Positions 18,442 through 25,818 of a stretch of 64,000 nt of DNA are shown one piece after another. The stretch's first letter is position 1; each line of letters opens with the position of its first letter. The stretch lies in contig JACKFA010000010.1 of NCBI GenBank assembly GCA_020632715.1, positions 248,001 to 312,000 on the forward strand, read 5' to 3'. The notes beneath the pieces were generated by a model. The model was not told the DNA's origin, ran no database searches, and saw only the letters and a program-made list of their open reading frames with translations. The position numbers and the translations under genes were made by a program. The DNA is from Deltaproteobacteria bacterium. GTDB lineage: Bacteria > Myxococcota_A > UBA9042 > PHBI01.

Positions 18442-18466
18442 CGCTCGCGCGCGAGCGTGGTAGCCT
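18442..18466 (+). promoter_or_regulatory. 16-bp palindrome beside a -10-like box
   Basis: A perfect palindrome, CGCTCGCGCGCGAGCG (18442-18457), lies 4 bp upstream of TAGCCT (18461-18466), which fits a TAnnnT -10 element. No good -35 was found at 16-18 bp. The pair sits 46 nt upstream of the WS/DGAT start and could be an operator-promoter. In such G+C-rich DNA a CG-alternating palindrome may also arise by chance. Confidence 0.35.
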
Positions 18467-18511
18467 CGTCGCTCGGAACGGAAACCCATCCCATCGCTTC
18501 GGGGGCACCTC

Positions 18512-19885
18512 ATGGGCGGACGACGCCTGACGGCCAGCGACGCGCTCTTCCTCTACGCCGAGTCGCGCGAGACGATGATGCACGTCGGCTCGATGCTCCC
18601 GTTCACGCCGCCCGCCGACGCGCCGCCGGACTTCCTCCGCGACTGGGTGGACGAGCTCCGCGACGCGCCGCCGCTCTCGCCGCCGTGGAACCTGAAGCTC
18701 AAGTATCCGGACTTCCTAAAGAACCCGCTCCAGACCTGGGTCGAGGATCCGGCCCCCGATCTCACCTACCACGTCCGCCGCTCGGCCCTCCCGTCCCCCG
18801 GTGACGAGCGCGAGCTCGGCGTCCTCGTGTCGCGCCTCCATGGCCACCCCGTCGACTTCCACCACCCGCCCTGGGAGACGCACCTCATCGAGGGCCTCGA
18901 GGGCGGCCGCTTCGCGCTCTACACGAAGGTCCATCACGCCCTCGTCGACGGCTTCACGGCCAACCGGATCCTCGCCCGCAGCCTCACGACCGACCCCGAC
19001 GAGCGCGACCGCCCCCTCTTCTTCGCGATGCCGCCGACCGCCCGCGGCCCGCGCGACAAGGAGGAGCCCGGCCTCTTCGACGCCGTGAAGGACCAGCTCG
19101 ACGCCGTGCGCGACGTCGCCCGCGTCGTCCGCGACTTCTTCCAGGGCCTGCGCGAGCCGGCGCGCGACCTCGTCGGCCCCCTCGAGGCGCCGATGTGCGT
19201 CCTGAACGGCCGCATCAGCCGGAACCGCCGCTTCGCGACGCAGCAGTACCCGCTCGCGCGGGTGAAGGCGCTCGCGAAGGCCGCCGGCGCCACGCTGAAC
19301 GACATCGTGCTCGCCCTGTCCGGCGGCTCCTTGCGGCGCTTCCTGGGCGAGCTCGGCGCGCTCCCGCCGGAGCCGCTCGTCGCCATGATCCCGGTGAACG
19401 TGCGCCCGCGCGACGATCCGGGCGGCGGCAACGCGGTCGGCTCGATCCTCGCGTCGCTCGCGACGCACCTCGACGACCCGGCCGCGCGCGTCGAGGCCAT
19501 CGTCGCGTCGACCCGCGCCGCGAAGGGGCAGCTCGAGGGGATGTCGCGCCAGGCGATCATCCAGCTCTCGGCGCTGATGATGCTGCCGTCGGGGCTCCAG
19601 CACATCACGGGCACGAGCGGGCGCCTGCGCCCGCAGTTCAACGTCGTGATCTCGAACGTCCCCGGCCCCGAGCAGCAGCTCTACTTCCGCGGCGCGCGCC
19701 TCGACGCGGTCTACCCGATGTCGATCCCGATCCACGGGCAGGCCCTCAACATCACCTGCCAGAGCTACGCGGGCACGCTCGACTTCGGCTTCACCGGCTG
19801 CCGCGACACGCTCCCGCACCTCCAGCGCCTCGCGGTCTACATGGCCGACGAGCTCGAGGCGCTCGAGGAGGCGCTCGCGGGCTGA
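18512..19885 (+). CDS. Wax ester synthase/diacylglycerol acyltransferase (WS/DGAT)
   Basis: A 457-residue WS/DGAT acyltransferase, which joins acyl-CoA to fatty alcohols or diacylglycerol to make wax esters or triacylglycerol. The catalytic HHxxxDG motif is intact as HHALVDG (141-147). Other family blocks are PPWETHLIEGL ahead of it, NDIVLALSGGSLRRFL, PVNVRPRDD, and the C-terminal VISNVPGPEQQLYFRGA with DFGFTGCRDTLP. Length is normal for the family. It probably works at the inner face of the membrane on storage lipid. It converges with the hydroxylase-like gene only 18 bp away; no other lipid-storage gene is adjacent, although a PlsC-type acyltransferase lies about 5 kb on. Confidence 0.93.
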   Translation: MGGRRLTASDALFLYAESRETMMHVGSMLPFTPPADAPPDFLRDWVDELRDAPPLSPPWNLKLKYPDFLKNPLQTWVEDPAPDLTYHVRRSALPSPGDERELGVLVSRLHGHPVDFHHPPWETHLIEGLEGGRFALYTKVHHALVDGFTANRILARSLTTDPDERDRPLFFAMPPTARGPRDKEEPGLFDAVKDQLDAVRDVARVVRDFFQGLREPARDLVGPLEAPMCVLNGRISRNRRFATQQYPLARVKALAKAAGATLNDIVLALSGGSLRRFLGELGALPPEPLVAMIPVNVRPRDDPGGGNAVGSILASLATHLDDPAARVEAIVASTRAAKGQLEGMSRQAIIQLSALMMLPSGLQHITGTSGRLRPQFNVVISNVPGPEQQLYFRGARLDAVYPMSIPIHGQALNITCQSYAGTLDFGFTGCRDTLPHLQRLAVYMADELEALEEALAG

Positions 19886-19903
19886 ACGGCCCGTTCACCG
19901 CTG

Positions 19904-20644
19904 TCAGGCGACGGCGTCGTCGCCGCGCGCCGTGTGGTCGTAGAAGATGTCGATGGCGCGCGTCTCGAGGTCGGTCAGCTCCGGGTGATAGACCTCGAAG
20001 ACCAGCACCACGCGGCGCTTGTCGGACTCGTTCCACGCGAGGTGGAGGTAGCTGTCGTCGAACATGACGACGTGCCCCTTCTGCCAGCCGCGCGTCTGCG
20101 TGCCGACGCGGATGGCGCAGTCGCTCGGGATGATGAGCGGCAGGTGGCACGAGAGCACGGCGTTGCTGCCGCCGCAGTGGAGCGGGATGATCGTGCCCGG
20201 GAGGAACTCGGAGAACATCGCGTCGCCGGGGGAGATCCGCGTCTGCCGGAGGAGGTCGGCCGTGACGGGGCAGCGCGCGGTCGACTCGGCGACGTAGCGC
20301 CCGTCGCCGTGGAGCATCCAGGCGCGCCAGCCGCCCTCGTCGTCACCGCCGCCGTAGCCGCTCATGTAGTCGATGGGGCCCTCGCGGGCGGTCTCGAGCG
20401 CGAGGAACTCGGCGAGGACGCCGTCCGTCGCGGCCTCGAAGGCGGGGACCCAGGAGAAGTCCTTGCGGTCGTGCCAGGGCTTCGCGGTGAGGCCGCGGAT
20501 CTGGAGCACCGTCGGCCGCTGCATCTTGTCGACGATCTCGGGCGGCGTGCCCTCACCGTGGGCGCGGACGGCGCGCTCGACGCGCTCGAGGTCGCGGGTG
20601 CCGAGGGTCGCGTGGATCTCGTCGAGACAGGCTTGCCAGTCCAT
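19904..20644 (-). CDS. Aspartyl/asparaginyl beta-hydroxylase-like dioxygenase
   Basis: A 246-residue Fe(II)/2-oxoglutarate oxygenase of the aspartyl/asparaginyl hydroxylase family. The family signature HxGxxN is present as HCGGSN (His156), followed by CHLPLIIP. The second iron ligand is His201 in FDDSYLHLAWN, and the 2-oxoglutarate-binding Arg is probably at 210-211 (KRRVVLVF). AspH-type enzymes use only two His for iron, as here. There is no signal peptide, so it is cytoplasmic; the substrate is unknown. ATG 20644 faces the divergent FKBP gene across 69 bp. Confidence 0.88.
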   Translation of the reverse strand: MDWQACLDEIHATLGTRDLERVERAVRAHGEGTPPEIVDKMQRPTVLQIRGLTAKPWHDRKDFSWVPAFEAATDGVLAEFLALETAREGPIDYMSGYGGGDDEGGWRAWMLHGDGRYVAESTARCPVTADLLRQTRISPGDAMFSEFLPGTIIPLHCGGSNAVLSCHLPLIIPSDCAIRVGTQTRGWQKGHVVMFDDSYLHLAWNESDKRRVVLVFEVYHPELTDLETRAIDIFYDHTARGDDAVA

Positions 20645-20713
20645 GCGGCCAGTCTACGGCCGTTCGCGAGGCGTTGTCGCGGGGAGACAGGGACGAGGGC
20701 GACGTGCTACGCG

Positions 20714-21259
20714 ATGGCCATGACGACGACGCGCCTCCTGACCGCCCTGGCCCTGGCCCCGCTCCTCTTCGCCGCCTGCGCGAGCTCGCAGGACGCCGAC
20801 GCGCCCCGAGAGACCGGCCCGCCGCCGCAGCTCGCGCGCGACGTGCCGCCGCCGGCCCCGAGCGACGGCGGCGAGCAGACCGACCCCACGCTCGCCCCGC
20901 CCGACGTGGGCGGCCCGCCGGCGAACGCGCAGCGCCTCCAGTCCGGGCTCGCGACCCGCGTCCTGCGCGCCGGGACGGGCACGTCGCACCCCTCCGAGCG
21001 CGATCGCGTCGAGGTGCACTACTCCGGCTGGACCACCGACGGCCGCCTCTTCGACAGCTCCTACCAGCGCGGGACCCCGGCCACCTTCCCGGTCAACGGC
21101 GTCATCGCCGGGTTCCGCGAGGGGCTCACGCTGATGGTGACCGGCGAGAAGCGGCGCCTCTGGATCCCGGCGAACCTGGCCTACGGCGACTCGCCGAAGG
21201 GCGGCGCGCCCGCGGGGATGCTGGTCTTCGACGTGGAGCTGCTCGGGATCGTGCCGTAG
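20714..21259 (+). CDS. FKBP-type peptidyl-prolyl isomerase lipoprotein
   Basis: A 181-residue lipoprotein (lipobox LFAAC, Cys22) with a Pro/Asp-rich linker to about residue 75 and one FKBP domain after it. The family blocks VEVHYSGWTTDGRLFDSSY, INGVIAGF-like VNGVIAGFREGL, RRLWIPANLAYGD and MLVFDVELLGI are present. It should catalyse prolyl cis-trans isomerisation in the periplasm and help fold exported proteins. ATG 20714 is used; ATG 20720 is an equal alternative, two codons on. It converges with the next gene across 18 bp. Confidence 0.92.
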   Translation: MAMTTTRLLTALALAPLLFAACASSQDADAPRETGPPPQLARDVPPPAPSDGGEQTDPTLAPPDVGGPPANAQRLQSGLATRVLRAGTGTSHPSERDRVEVHYSGWTTDGRLFDSSYQRGTPATFPVNGVIAGFREGLTLMVTGEKRRLWIPANLAYGDSPKGGAPAGMLVFDVELLGIVP

Positions 21260-21277
21260 CGCGACGCCGCTCCGTGA

Positions 21278-22186
21278 TCAGACCGCCGCGCCGAGGTCGA
21301 GCGCCTCCCCCCGGAGGACCTGCTCGCCGCGCCACGCGCCCGCCGAGAGCTGGGCGAGCACCCCGCGGAGCCCGGACGCCCAGTCGAGCTTGTCGGGATC
21401 GGCGACGAGCTGCTTCAGCCGCGCCACCGCGGCGGCCTCATCGGCCTGCCCGGTGCGCCCGCCGAGCGCCGGCGGCACCAGCACGTCCGCCTTCACCTCG
21501 CCGTAGGCGCGGCTCTTCGGGACGGGCAGGTCGTCCTCGAAGGCGACGCGCGCGGCGAGGCCGCCGAGCGCCTTGAGGAAGCCCTTCTTCGAGCCGTTCG
21601 CGATGTGCACGAAGGGCGCCGAGACGTCGCCACCGACGAAGGTCTCGCCGCGCGCGACGACGCCCTGGTCGAGGATCATGTCGCCGCAGACGATCGCGAC
21701 GCTGTCGTCGTTCTCGCAGCGCCACGTGCCGCCGGCGCGGACGCCGCCCGCGACCGCCATGACCCCGTCGCAGCGGATGTCGCCGACGACGTCGAGGCTC
21801 CCGCCGACGATGAGGAAGCTGCCCTTGTGCGCGGTCAGATCGCCGTCGACCACGAGCCCCGCGGCGACGACCGTCTTGCCGAAGGCGTCGAAGCGGCCGC
21901 CGATCACCGGGTTCGCCGAGGTCACGGCGGCGCCGGAGAAGAGCAGCGTCTCGAAGAAGAGGCGGTAGCCGTAGCTCGCGTCGCCCTCGTGATCACCCGG
22001 CTCGGGCAGGACGCGCGCGAGCGGCACGAGCTCGTCGTCCGGCCAGGTCGCGACGCGCTTGTCGAGCCCGTCGAGGTCGAACGCGAAGTCCGCCTTGCCG
22101 AGGAGGCGCTCGGCGCCGCGCGGGTAGCGGCCGTGGGCGCGAGCCCGGCCGATGAACTCGAGGAGGAAGCGCTTGGACACTTTCAT
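21278..22186 (-). CDS. Hypothetical protein with Gly/Val-rich bactofilin-like repeats
   Basis: A 302-residue cytoplasmic protein. Residues about 90-195 are a run of short beta strands separated by Gly/Asp turns (VVAAGLVVDGDLTAHKGS, LIVGGSLDVVGDIRCDG, GDMILDQGVVARGETFVGG). This is the pattern of a right-handed beta helix as in bactofilins and other polymer-forming proteins. The N-terminal 80 residues are mixed helix and the C-terminus is helical. No established family is claimed. ATG 22186 (MKVSKRF) is chosen: upstream codons are Ala/Arg/Gly-rich junk and part of the structured gap. It faces the DUF1697 operon across 489 bp. Confidence 0.7.
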   Translation of the reverse strand: MKVSKRFLLEFIGRARAHGRYPRGAERLLGKADFAFDLDGLDKRVATWPDDELVPLARVLPEPGDHEGDASYGYRLFFETLLFSGAAVTSANPVIGGRFDAFGKTVVAAGLVVDGDLTAHKGSFLIVGGSLDVVGDIRCDGVMAVAGGVRAGGTWRCENDDSVAIVCGDMILDQGVVARGETFVGGDVSAPFVHIANGSKKGFLKALGGLAARVAFEDDLPVPKSRAYGEVKADVLVPPALGGRTGQADEAAAVARLKQLVADPDKLDWASGLRGVLAQLSAGAWRGEQVLRGEALDLGAAV

Positions 22187-22239
22187 GGCGTCGAGCTTGC
22201 CCTCTGGGGCGGTGGCGTCAAGCGCACGCCGGGTGCGCG

Positions 22240-22531
22240 CGGACGCGCCGAGGCCCGCTCCGCCGCCGCCGAAGCCCGCGTCCGGAGCCCTCGGGTGGAA
22301 AAGGGGAGACCGTCCGACCACCGACAATGCGGGCATTTGGGTGGAGGGACGGTCTCTCGCGAGCACGGGACAGCCACTTCCGCGTGCCGAGCGCTGTCGC
22401 AGAGCGCCGGAGGTCGGCAACGCAAGTCCCGTGCCGACGCTCGAGACACGGCGCCATGCCGCGCCCGCCGCCCGCGATGTCCACGATCCCGGACCATCGG
22501 CCCGGCGGGCGTGCGCGATCGTGGACTCGCG
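22240..22531. other. Array of nested stem-loops (candidate structured RNA)
   Basis: The 489-bp divergent gap at 22187-22675 holds no credible gene but folds into successive nested hairpins. D: CGGACGCG 22240-22247 / CGCGTCCG 22277-22284. A: GAGACCGTCC 22306-22315 / GGACGGTCTC 22347-22356, enclosing CCACC/GGTGG (22318-22322 / 22340-22344) and AATGC/GCATT (22326-22330 / 22333-22337). B: GCACGGGAC 22363-22371 / GTCCCGTGC 22426-22434, enclosing TGCCGA/TCGGCA and GCGCT/AGCGC. C: CGCGA-T-GTCCACGATC 22473-22488 / GATCGTGGACTCGCG 22517-22531, a 15-bp stem with one bulge, enclosing GCCC/GGGC. Alternatives are a non-coding RNA, a palindromic repeat element or a long leader for the operon at 22676. Confidence 0.55.
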
Positions 22532-22675
22532 TCGGCGCCGGCGATCCGCGTTTCAGGCCGGCCAAGGCTTCGTGACGTCCTCCTTCCAGTCGCGCACGGG
22601 GTCGGGGTAGAACCTGGGCTGACAGCGACGTCGTCGCCGGCCAGCGCGACGGCGGCGTCGCGCCAAGGAGGCGAG

Positions 22676-23239
22676 ATGGGCAGCGACGGGAAGCGAGAGC
22701 CGAGGCACGTGGCGCTCCTGCGGGCGGTGAACCTGGGCCCGACGCGGAAGCTGCCGATGGCCGCGCTGCGCGAGATGCTCGCCGACCTCGGCGCGACCGA
22801 CGTCGAGACCTACATCGCGAGTGGGAACGCCGTGTACGGGGCCACCGCCGCCGTCGCGAACGCGCTCCCCGGGAAGCTCGAGGAGGCCATCGAGGCGCGC
22901 TTCGGGTTCGAGTGCCCGGTGATCACCCGCTCCGCGGCGGAGCTCGCCGACACGCTCGCGAAGAACCCCTTCCTCGCGCGGGAGCCCGACGACAAGGCCC
23001 TGCACGTGCAGTTCCTCGCCGAGGAGCCCGCGAAGGCCGCGGTGGACGCGCTCGACCCGGAGGCGCGCTCCCCGGGCGACGAGATCGCGGTCGTCGGGCG
23101 CGACGTGTACCTGTGGCTCCCGAACGGCGTCGGGAAGTCGAAGCTCGACACGACCTTCTGGAAGAAGCTCGGGACGCCCGGGACGGCGCGCAACTGGCGC
23201 ACCGTGCAGAAGCTCGCGGCCATGGCGGAGGGCGCATGA
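22676..23239 (+). CDS. DUF1697 family protein
   Basis: A 187-residue cytoplasmic protein of the widespread DUF1697 family, whose function is unknown. Family blocks are clear: HVALLRAVNLGPTRKLPMA, LREMLADLGATDVETYIASG, the ELADTLAKNPF segment and the C-terminal KSKLDTTFWKKLGTPGTARN followed by WRTVQKLA. Length is normal. The ATG is preceded by a near-perfect AAGGAGG. Its stop overlaps the next start by 4 nt (ATGA), so it is translationally coupled to the PNGase F-like lipoprotein, an unexpected partner. Confidence 0.92.
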   Translation: MGSDGKREPRHVALLRAVNLGPTRKLPMAALREMLADLGATDVETYIASGNAVYGATAAVANALPGKLEEAIEARFGFECPVITRSAAELADTLAKNPFLAREPDDKALHVQFLAEEPAKAAVDALDPEARSPGDEIAVVGRDVYLWLPNGVGKSKLDTTFWKKLGTPGTARNWRTVQKLAAMAEGA

Positions 23240-24981
23240 CGCGCGCGCGCTTCATCGTCCCGGTCCTCGTCCTGGCGGGCCTCGCCCCGCTCGCCGCGGC
23301 GTGCGGGAGCGACGGCGCCGGGAGCGGCGCGGACACGGCCGGCGGGGACACGGCGGTCGCAGACGACGGCGCCGACGGCGTCGACGCGGACACCGGGCCC
23401 GAGGACACCGCGTCGGACACGGCGGACACCGCCCTCGACGTCGCCGACACCACGCCCGCGCCGGTCCTCTGCCTCGACGGGCTCCCGCAGGTCGCCTTCC
23501 GCGACGACCTCGTCGGTCCGCGCCGCGGCGACGTCGCGGCCGACTTCGGCGTGCCCCTCGTCGGCGGCGGGGCGTTCCGGCTCGCCGACGCGTGGGACGG
23601 CTGCGGCGTCGTGGTCGTGCTGACGGACGTCGCGACGCGCTCCGACGTCGACGACGCCTCGCTCTGGGGCGACGACGCCGGCCTCGCCGAGCTCTTCGCG
23701 CTCTCTCCGGACGGGGTCGACTACGTCTTCGTGCCGCTCCGCCAGGGCGACCCCGAGGGCGCGTCCGCCGACCTGGCCGCCCGCCTCGACACCGTCCTCG
23801 CGGGGCTCGGCGAGCCGCTCACAACGTACTGGCGGGGCCGGGTACACGTCGGCGCCGTGAGCGGTCGCGACCTCGACGGCTGGGTGTCCGACGCGCTCCT
23901 CACCCGCTTCCAGACGGGCTTCGTGGTCGACCGCGCCCAGCGCCTCCACGGCGTGGGCTCGTTCTCCGACGTGACCCGCTACGACGCGGCCGCCGCGGAG
24001 ATCGGCTGGCCCTGGCAGGGCGACATCGCCTACGCGGCCTACGAGGCGCAGTACGTGAACGCCGACGCCGCGGCGAGCGCGGCGCTCGCCGCCGAGGAGC
24101 TCGCGACGGTCCCCCTCTTCGGCGGCGAGGTGCTCGAGGACGGCTTCGCGGAGGTCGACGCGGCGCTGCCGGCGGACCTCGCGAGCTACGACGCGCTCTG
24201 GGTCGAGGCGACGCTCCGCTGCCCCGATCCCGACGCCAACGAGCTCGGCAACTGCGGCGCCTGGGACTACCTCGCGCGCCTCTGGGTCCGGGACGGCGAC
24301 GGCGACGACGCCCCCGAGCTCGAGGTCGCCCGCTTCATCACGGCGTATCACCGCGAGACGCACTGGATCGTCGACGCCTCGGCGCTCCTCCCGCGCCTCC
24401 CCGCCGGGGCCACGCGCCACTTCCGGTGGGAGTGGGCGCCGTCCTGGAACACGCAGCCGACCGCGACCTCGCTCCGGCTCGTGCTCGGGCGGCGCGGCGG
24501 GCCGCGACCGGCCGCGACGACGTCGCTCTTCACGGGCGGCCCCTTCGACCCGGGCTACAACGAGGCGCACGACCCGATGACCGTGCCGATCCCGGCGTCG
24601 GCGCAGAAGGTCGAGCTCTGGGCGATCGTGACCGGCCACGGCTCGGGCACGTCGCAGTGCGCCGAGTTCTGCGGGCACCAGCACCAGTTCATCGTGAACG
24701 GGGCGCTCCACCTGCTCGCCTTCCCCGCGGTCGGCGACGACGAGGGCTGCATCGCCGCGATCGCGAGCGGCATGACCCCGAACCAGGCCGGGACCTGGTG
24801 GCTGGGCCGCGGCGGCTGGTGCCCGGGCGCGCCGGTCGCGCCGTGGATCGTCGACGTCACGGGCGACGTCACCCCCGGCGAGGACGCGACGATCGACTAC
24901 CGCGCGCTCCTCGCGGGCGCGAAGCCCCCCGAGGACGCAGGCGAGATCGTGCTCACGTCCTACCTCGTGGTCTACGAGTGA
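23236..24981 (+). CDS. PNGase F-like lipoprotein (putative peptide-N-glycosidase)
   Basis: A 581-residue lipoprotein (lipobox LAAAC, Cys23) with an Asp/Thr stalk to about residue 75. Residues about 85-200 (RGDVAADFGVPLVGGGAFRL, then VVVVLTD) look like a redoxin/thioredoxin-type fold without a CxxC centre. From about 290 the protein resembles the two jelly-roll domains of peptide-N-glycosidase F: LWVEATLRCPD with NCGAWDYLARLWV, FITAYHRETHWIVD, then GHGSGTSQCAEFCGHQHQF and VNGALH. The CAEFC block closely matches the family. Known members cleave N-glycans from glycoproteins; whether the catalytic Asp/Glu residues are kept could not be settled. It overlaps its neighbours by 4 nt on both sides. 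Confidence 0.78.
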   Translation: MTRARFIVPVLVLAGLAPLAAACGSDGAGSGADTAGGDTAVADDGADGVDADTGPEDTASDTADTALDVADTTPAPVLCLDGLPQVAFRDDLVGPRRGDVAADFGVPLVGGGAFRLADAWDGCGVVVVLTDVATRSDVDDASLWGDDAGLAELFALSPDGVDYVFVPLRQGDPEGASADLAARLDTVLAGLGEPLTTYWRGRVHVGAVSGRDLDGWVSDALLTRFQTGFVVDRAQRLHGVGSFSDVTRYDAAAAEIGWPWQGDIAYAAYEAQYVNADAAASAALAAEELATVPLFGGEVLEDGFAEVDAALPADLASYDALWVEATLRCPDPDANELGNCGAWDYLARLWVRDGDGDDAPELEVARFITAYHRETHWIVDASALLPRLPAGATRHFRWEWAPSWNTQPTATSLRLVLGRRGGPRPAATTSLFTGGPFDPGYNEAHDPMTVPIPASAQKVELWAIVTGHGSGTSQCAEFCGHQHQFIVNGALHLLAFPAVGDDEGCIAAIASGMTPNQAGTWWLGRGGWCPGAPVAPWIVDVTGDVTPGEDATIDYRALLAGAKPPEDAGEIVLTSYLVVYE

Positions 24982-25715
24982 GGCGGGACCCCTATCCCGC
25001 GGGCTACGAGGCGCTGCGACGCGCCATCGGCGCCTTCGCGCGGGCGTTCAACCGGCTGTCGGTCGTCGGCGAGGAGCACGTGCCCCCGGTCGGCCAGGGG
25101 GCGCTCCTGGTCGCGAGCCACGAGGGCATGGCGGACCCGATCTACGTCTGCGTCGCCGCGCGGCGGCGCTTCGTGCGCCCGCTCGCGGAGAAGGTCGCGT
25201 ACGACCTCCCGTTCCTCGCCCCGCTGATGAGGGTGTCGGGCGCCATCCCCGTGCCCGTGCGGATGGGGCGCGCCCTCGACGCCGCCGGCGCGAAGACGGC
25301 GCAGGACGCGATGTGCGAGCACCTCGCGGGCGGCGGCGTCGGGCTCATCTTCCCCGAGGGGACGATCAAGTTCTGGACGGATCCGGGCGACCTCCGGACC
25401 TTCCGGAGCGGCGCCGTGCGCATGGCGGCGCGCGCCGGGGTGCCGATCGTGCCGGTGTCGCCCTACGGGAGCCGCTGGTCGCTCGCGAACGTGCACCGGA
25501 TCGTGCGCCGGAACGCGCCCGCGCACGCCCAGCCCATCGCGATCGTGTTGCCGCTCGTCTTCCCGGTGCGGGTCGAGGTGGCCTTCGGGCCGCCGGTCAC
25601 CGTCGACCCCCGCGCAGCGGTCGATCGGGACGTCGCCGTGGCCGAGTCGGCGCGGGTGCGCGAGGCCGTGCGCGCGCTCCGGGCGCCGCAGCGGGCGCGC
25701 TGGCGGCCGGTGTGA
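24978..25715 (+). CDS. PlsC-type 1-acylglycerol-3-phosphate acyltransferase family protein
   Basis: A 245-residue membrane-associated acyltransferase of the LPLAT/PlsC family. Block I HxxxxD is HEGMAD in LVASHEGMADPIYV, block III is FPEGTIKFW, and block IV is VPIVPVSPYG. Members transfer acyl groups to lysophospholipid-type acceptors; here the substrate is unknown. Start is GTG 24978, overlapping the previous stop by 4 nt (GTGA), so translation is coupled to the PNGase F-like gene. It ends the three-gene operon. Confidence 0.9.
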   Translation: MRRDPYPAGYEALRRAIGAFARAFNRLSVVGEEHVPPVGQGALLVASHEGMADPIYVCVAARRRFVRPLAEKVAYDLPFLAPLMRVSGAIPVPVRMGRALDAAGAKTAQDAMCEHLAGGGVGLIFPEGTIKFWTDPGDLRTFRSGAVRMAARAGVPIVPVSPYGSRWSLANVHRIVRRNAPAHAQPIAIVLPLVFPVRVEVAFGPPVTVDPRAAVDRDVAVAESARVREAVRALRAPQRARWRPV

Positions 25716-25735
25716 CGCAGGCCCCGCGCCGCTCG

Positions 25736-25769
25736 CTCCGTGCCCCCTCCGTGTCTCCGCGTCTCCGTG
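25736..25769. repeat. CTCCGTG short repeats between convergent genes
   Basis: Four copies of CTCCGTG or CTCCGCG occur at 25736, 25747, 25755 and 25763; the last three are in an exact 8-nt period. They lie in the 103-bp gap between two convergent genes. Similar CTCCGTGTCTCCGTGG-like strings are familiar to me in intergenic DNA of several environmental phyla; that is recollection, not a search. Function unknown. Confidence 0.45.
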
Positions 25770-25818
25770 GTCACGTTCCCGCGGTCCCGCGCGACCGCGC
25801 AGCGCGGGTCGACCGTGA

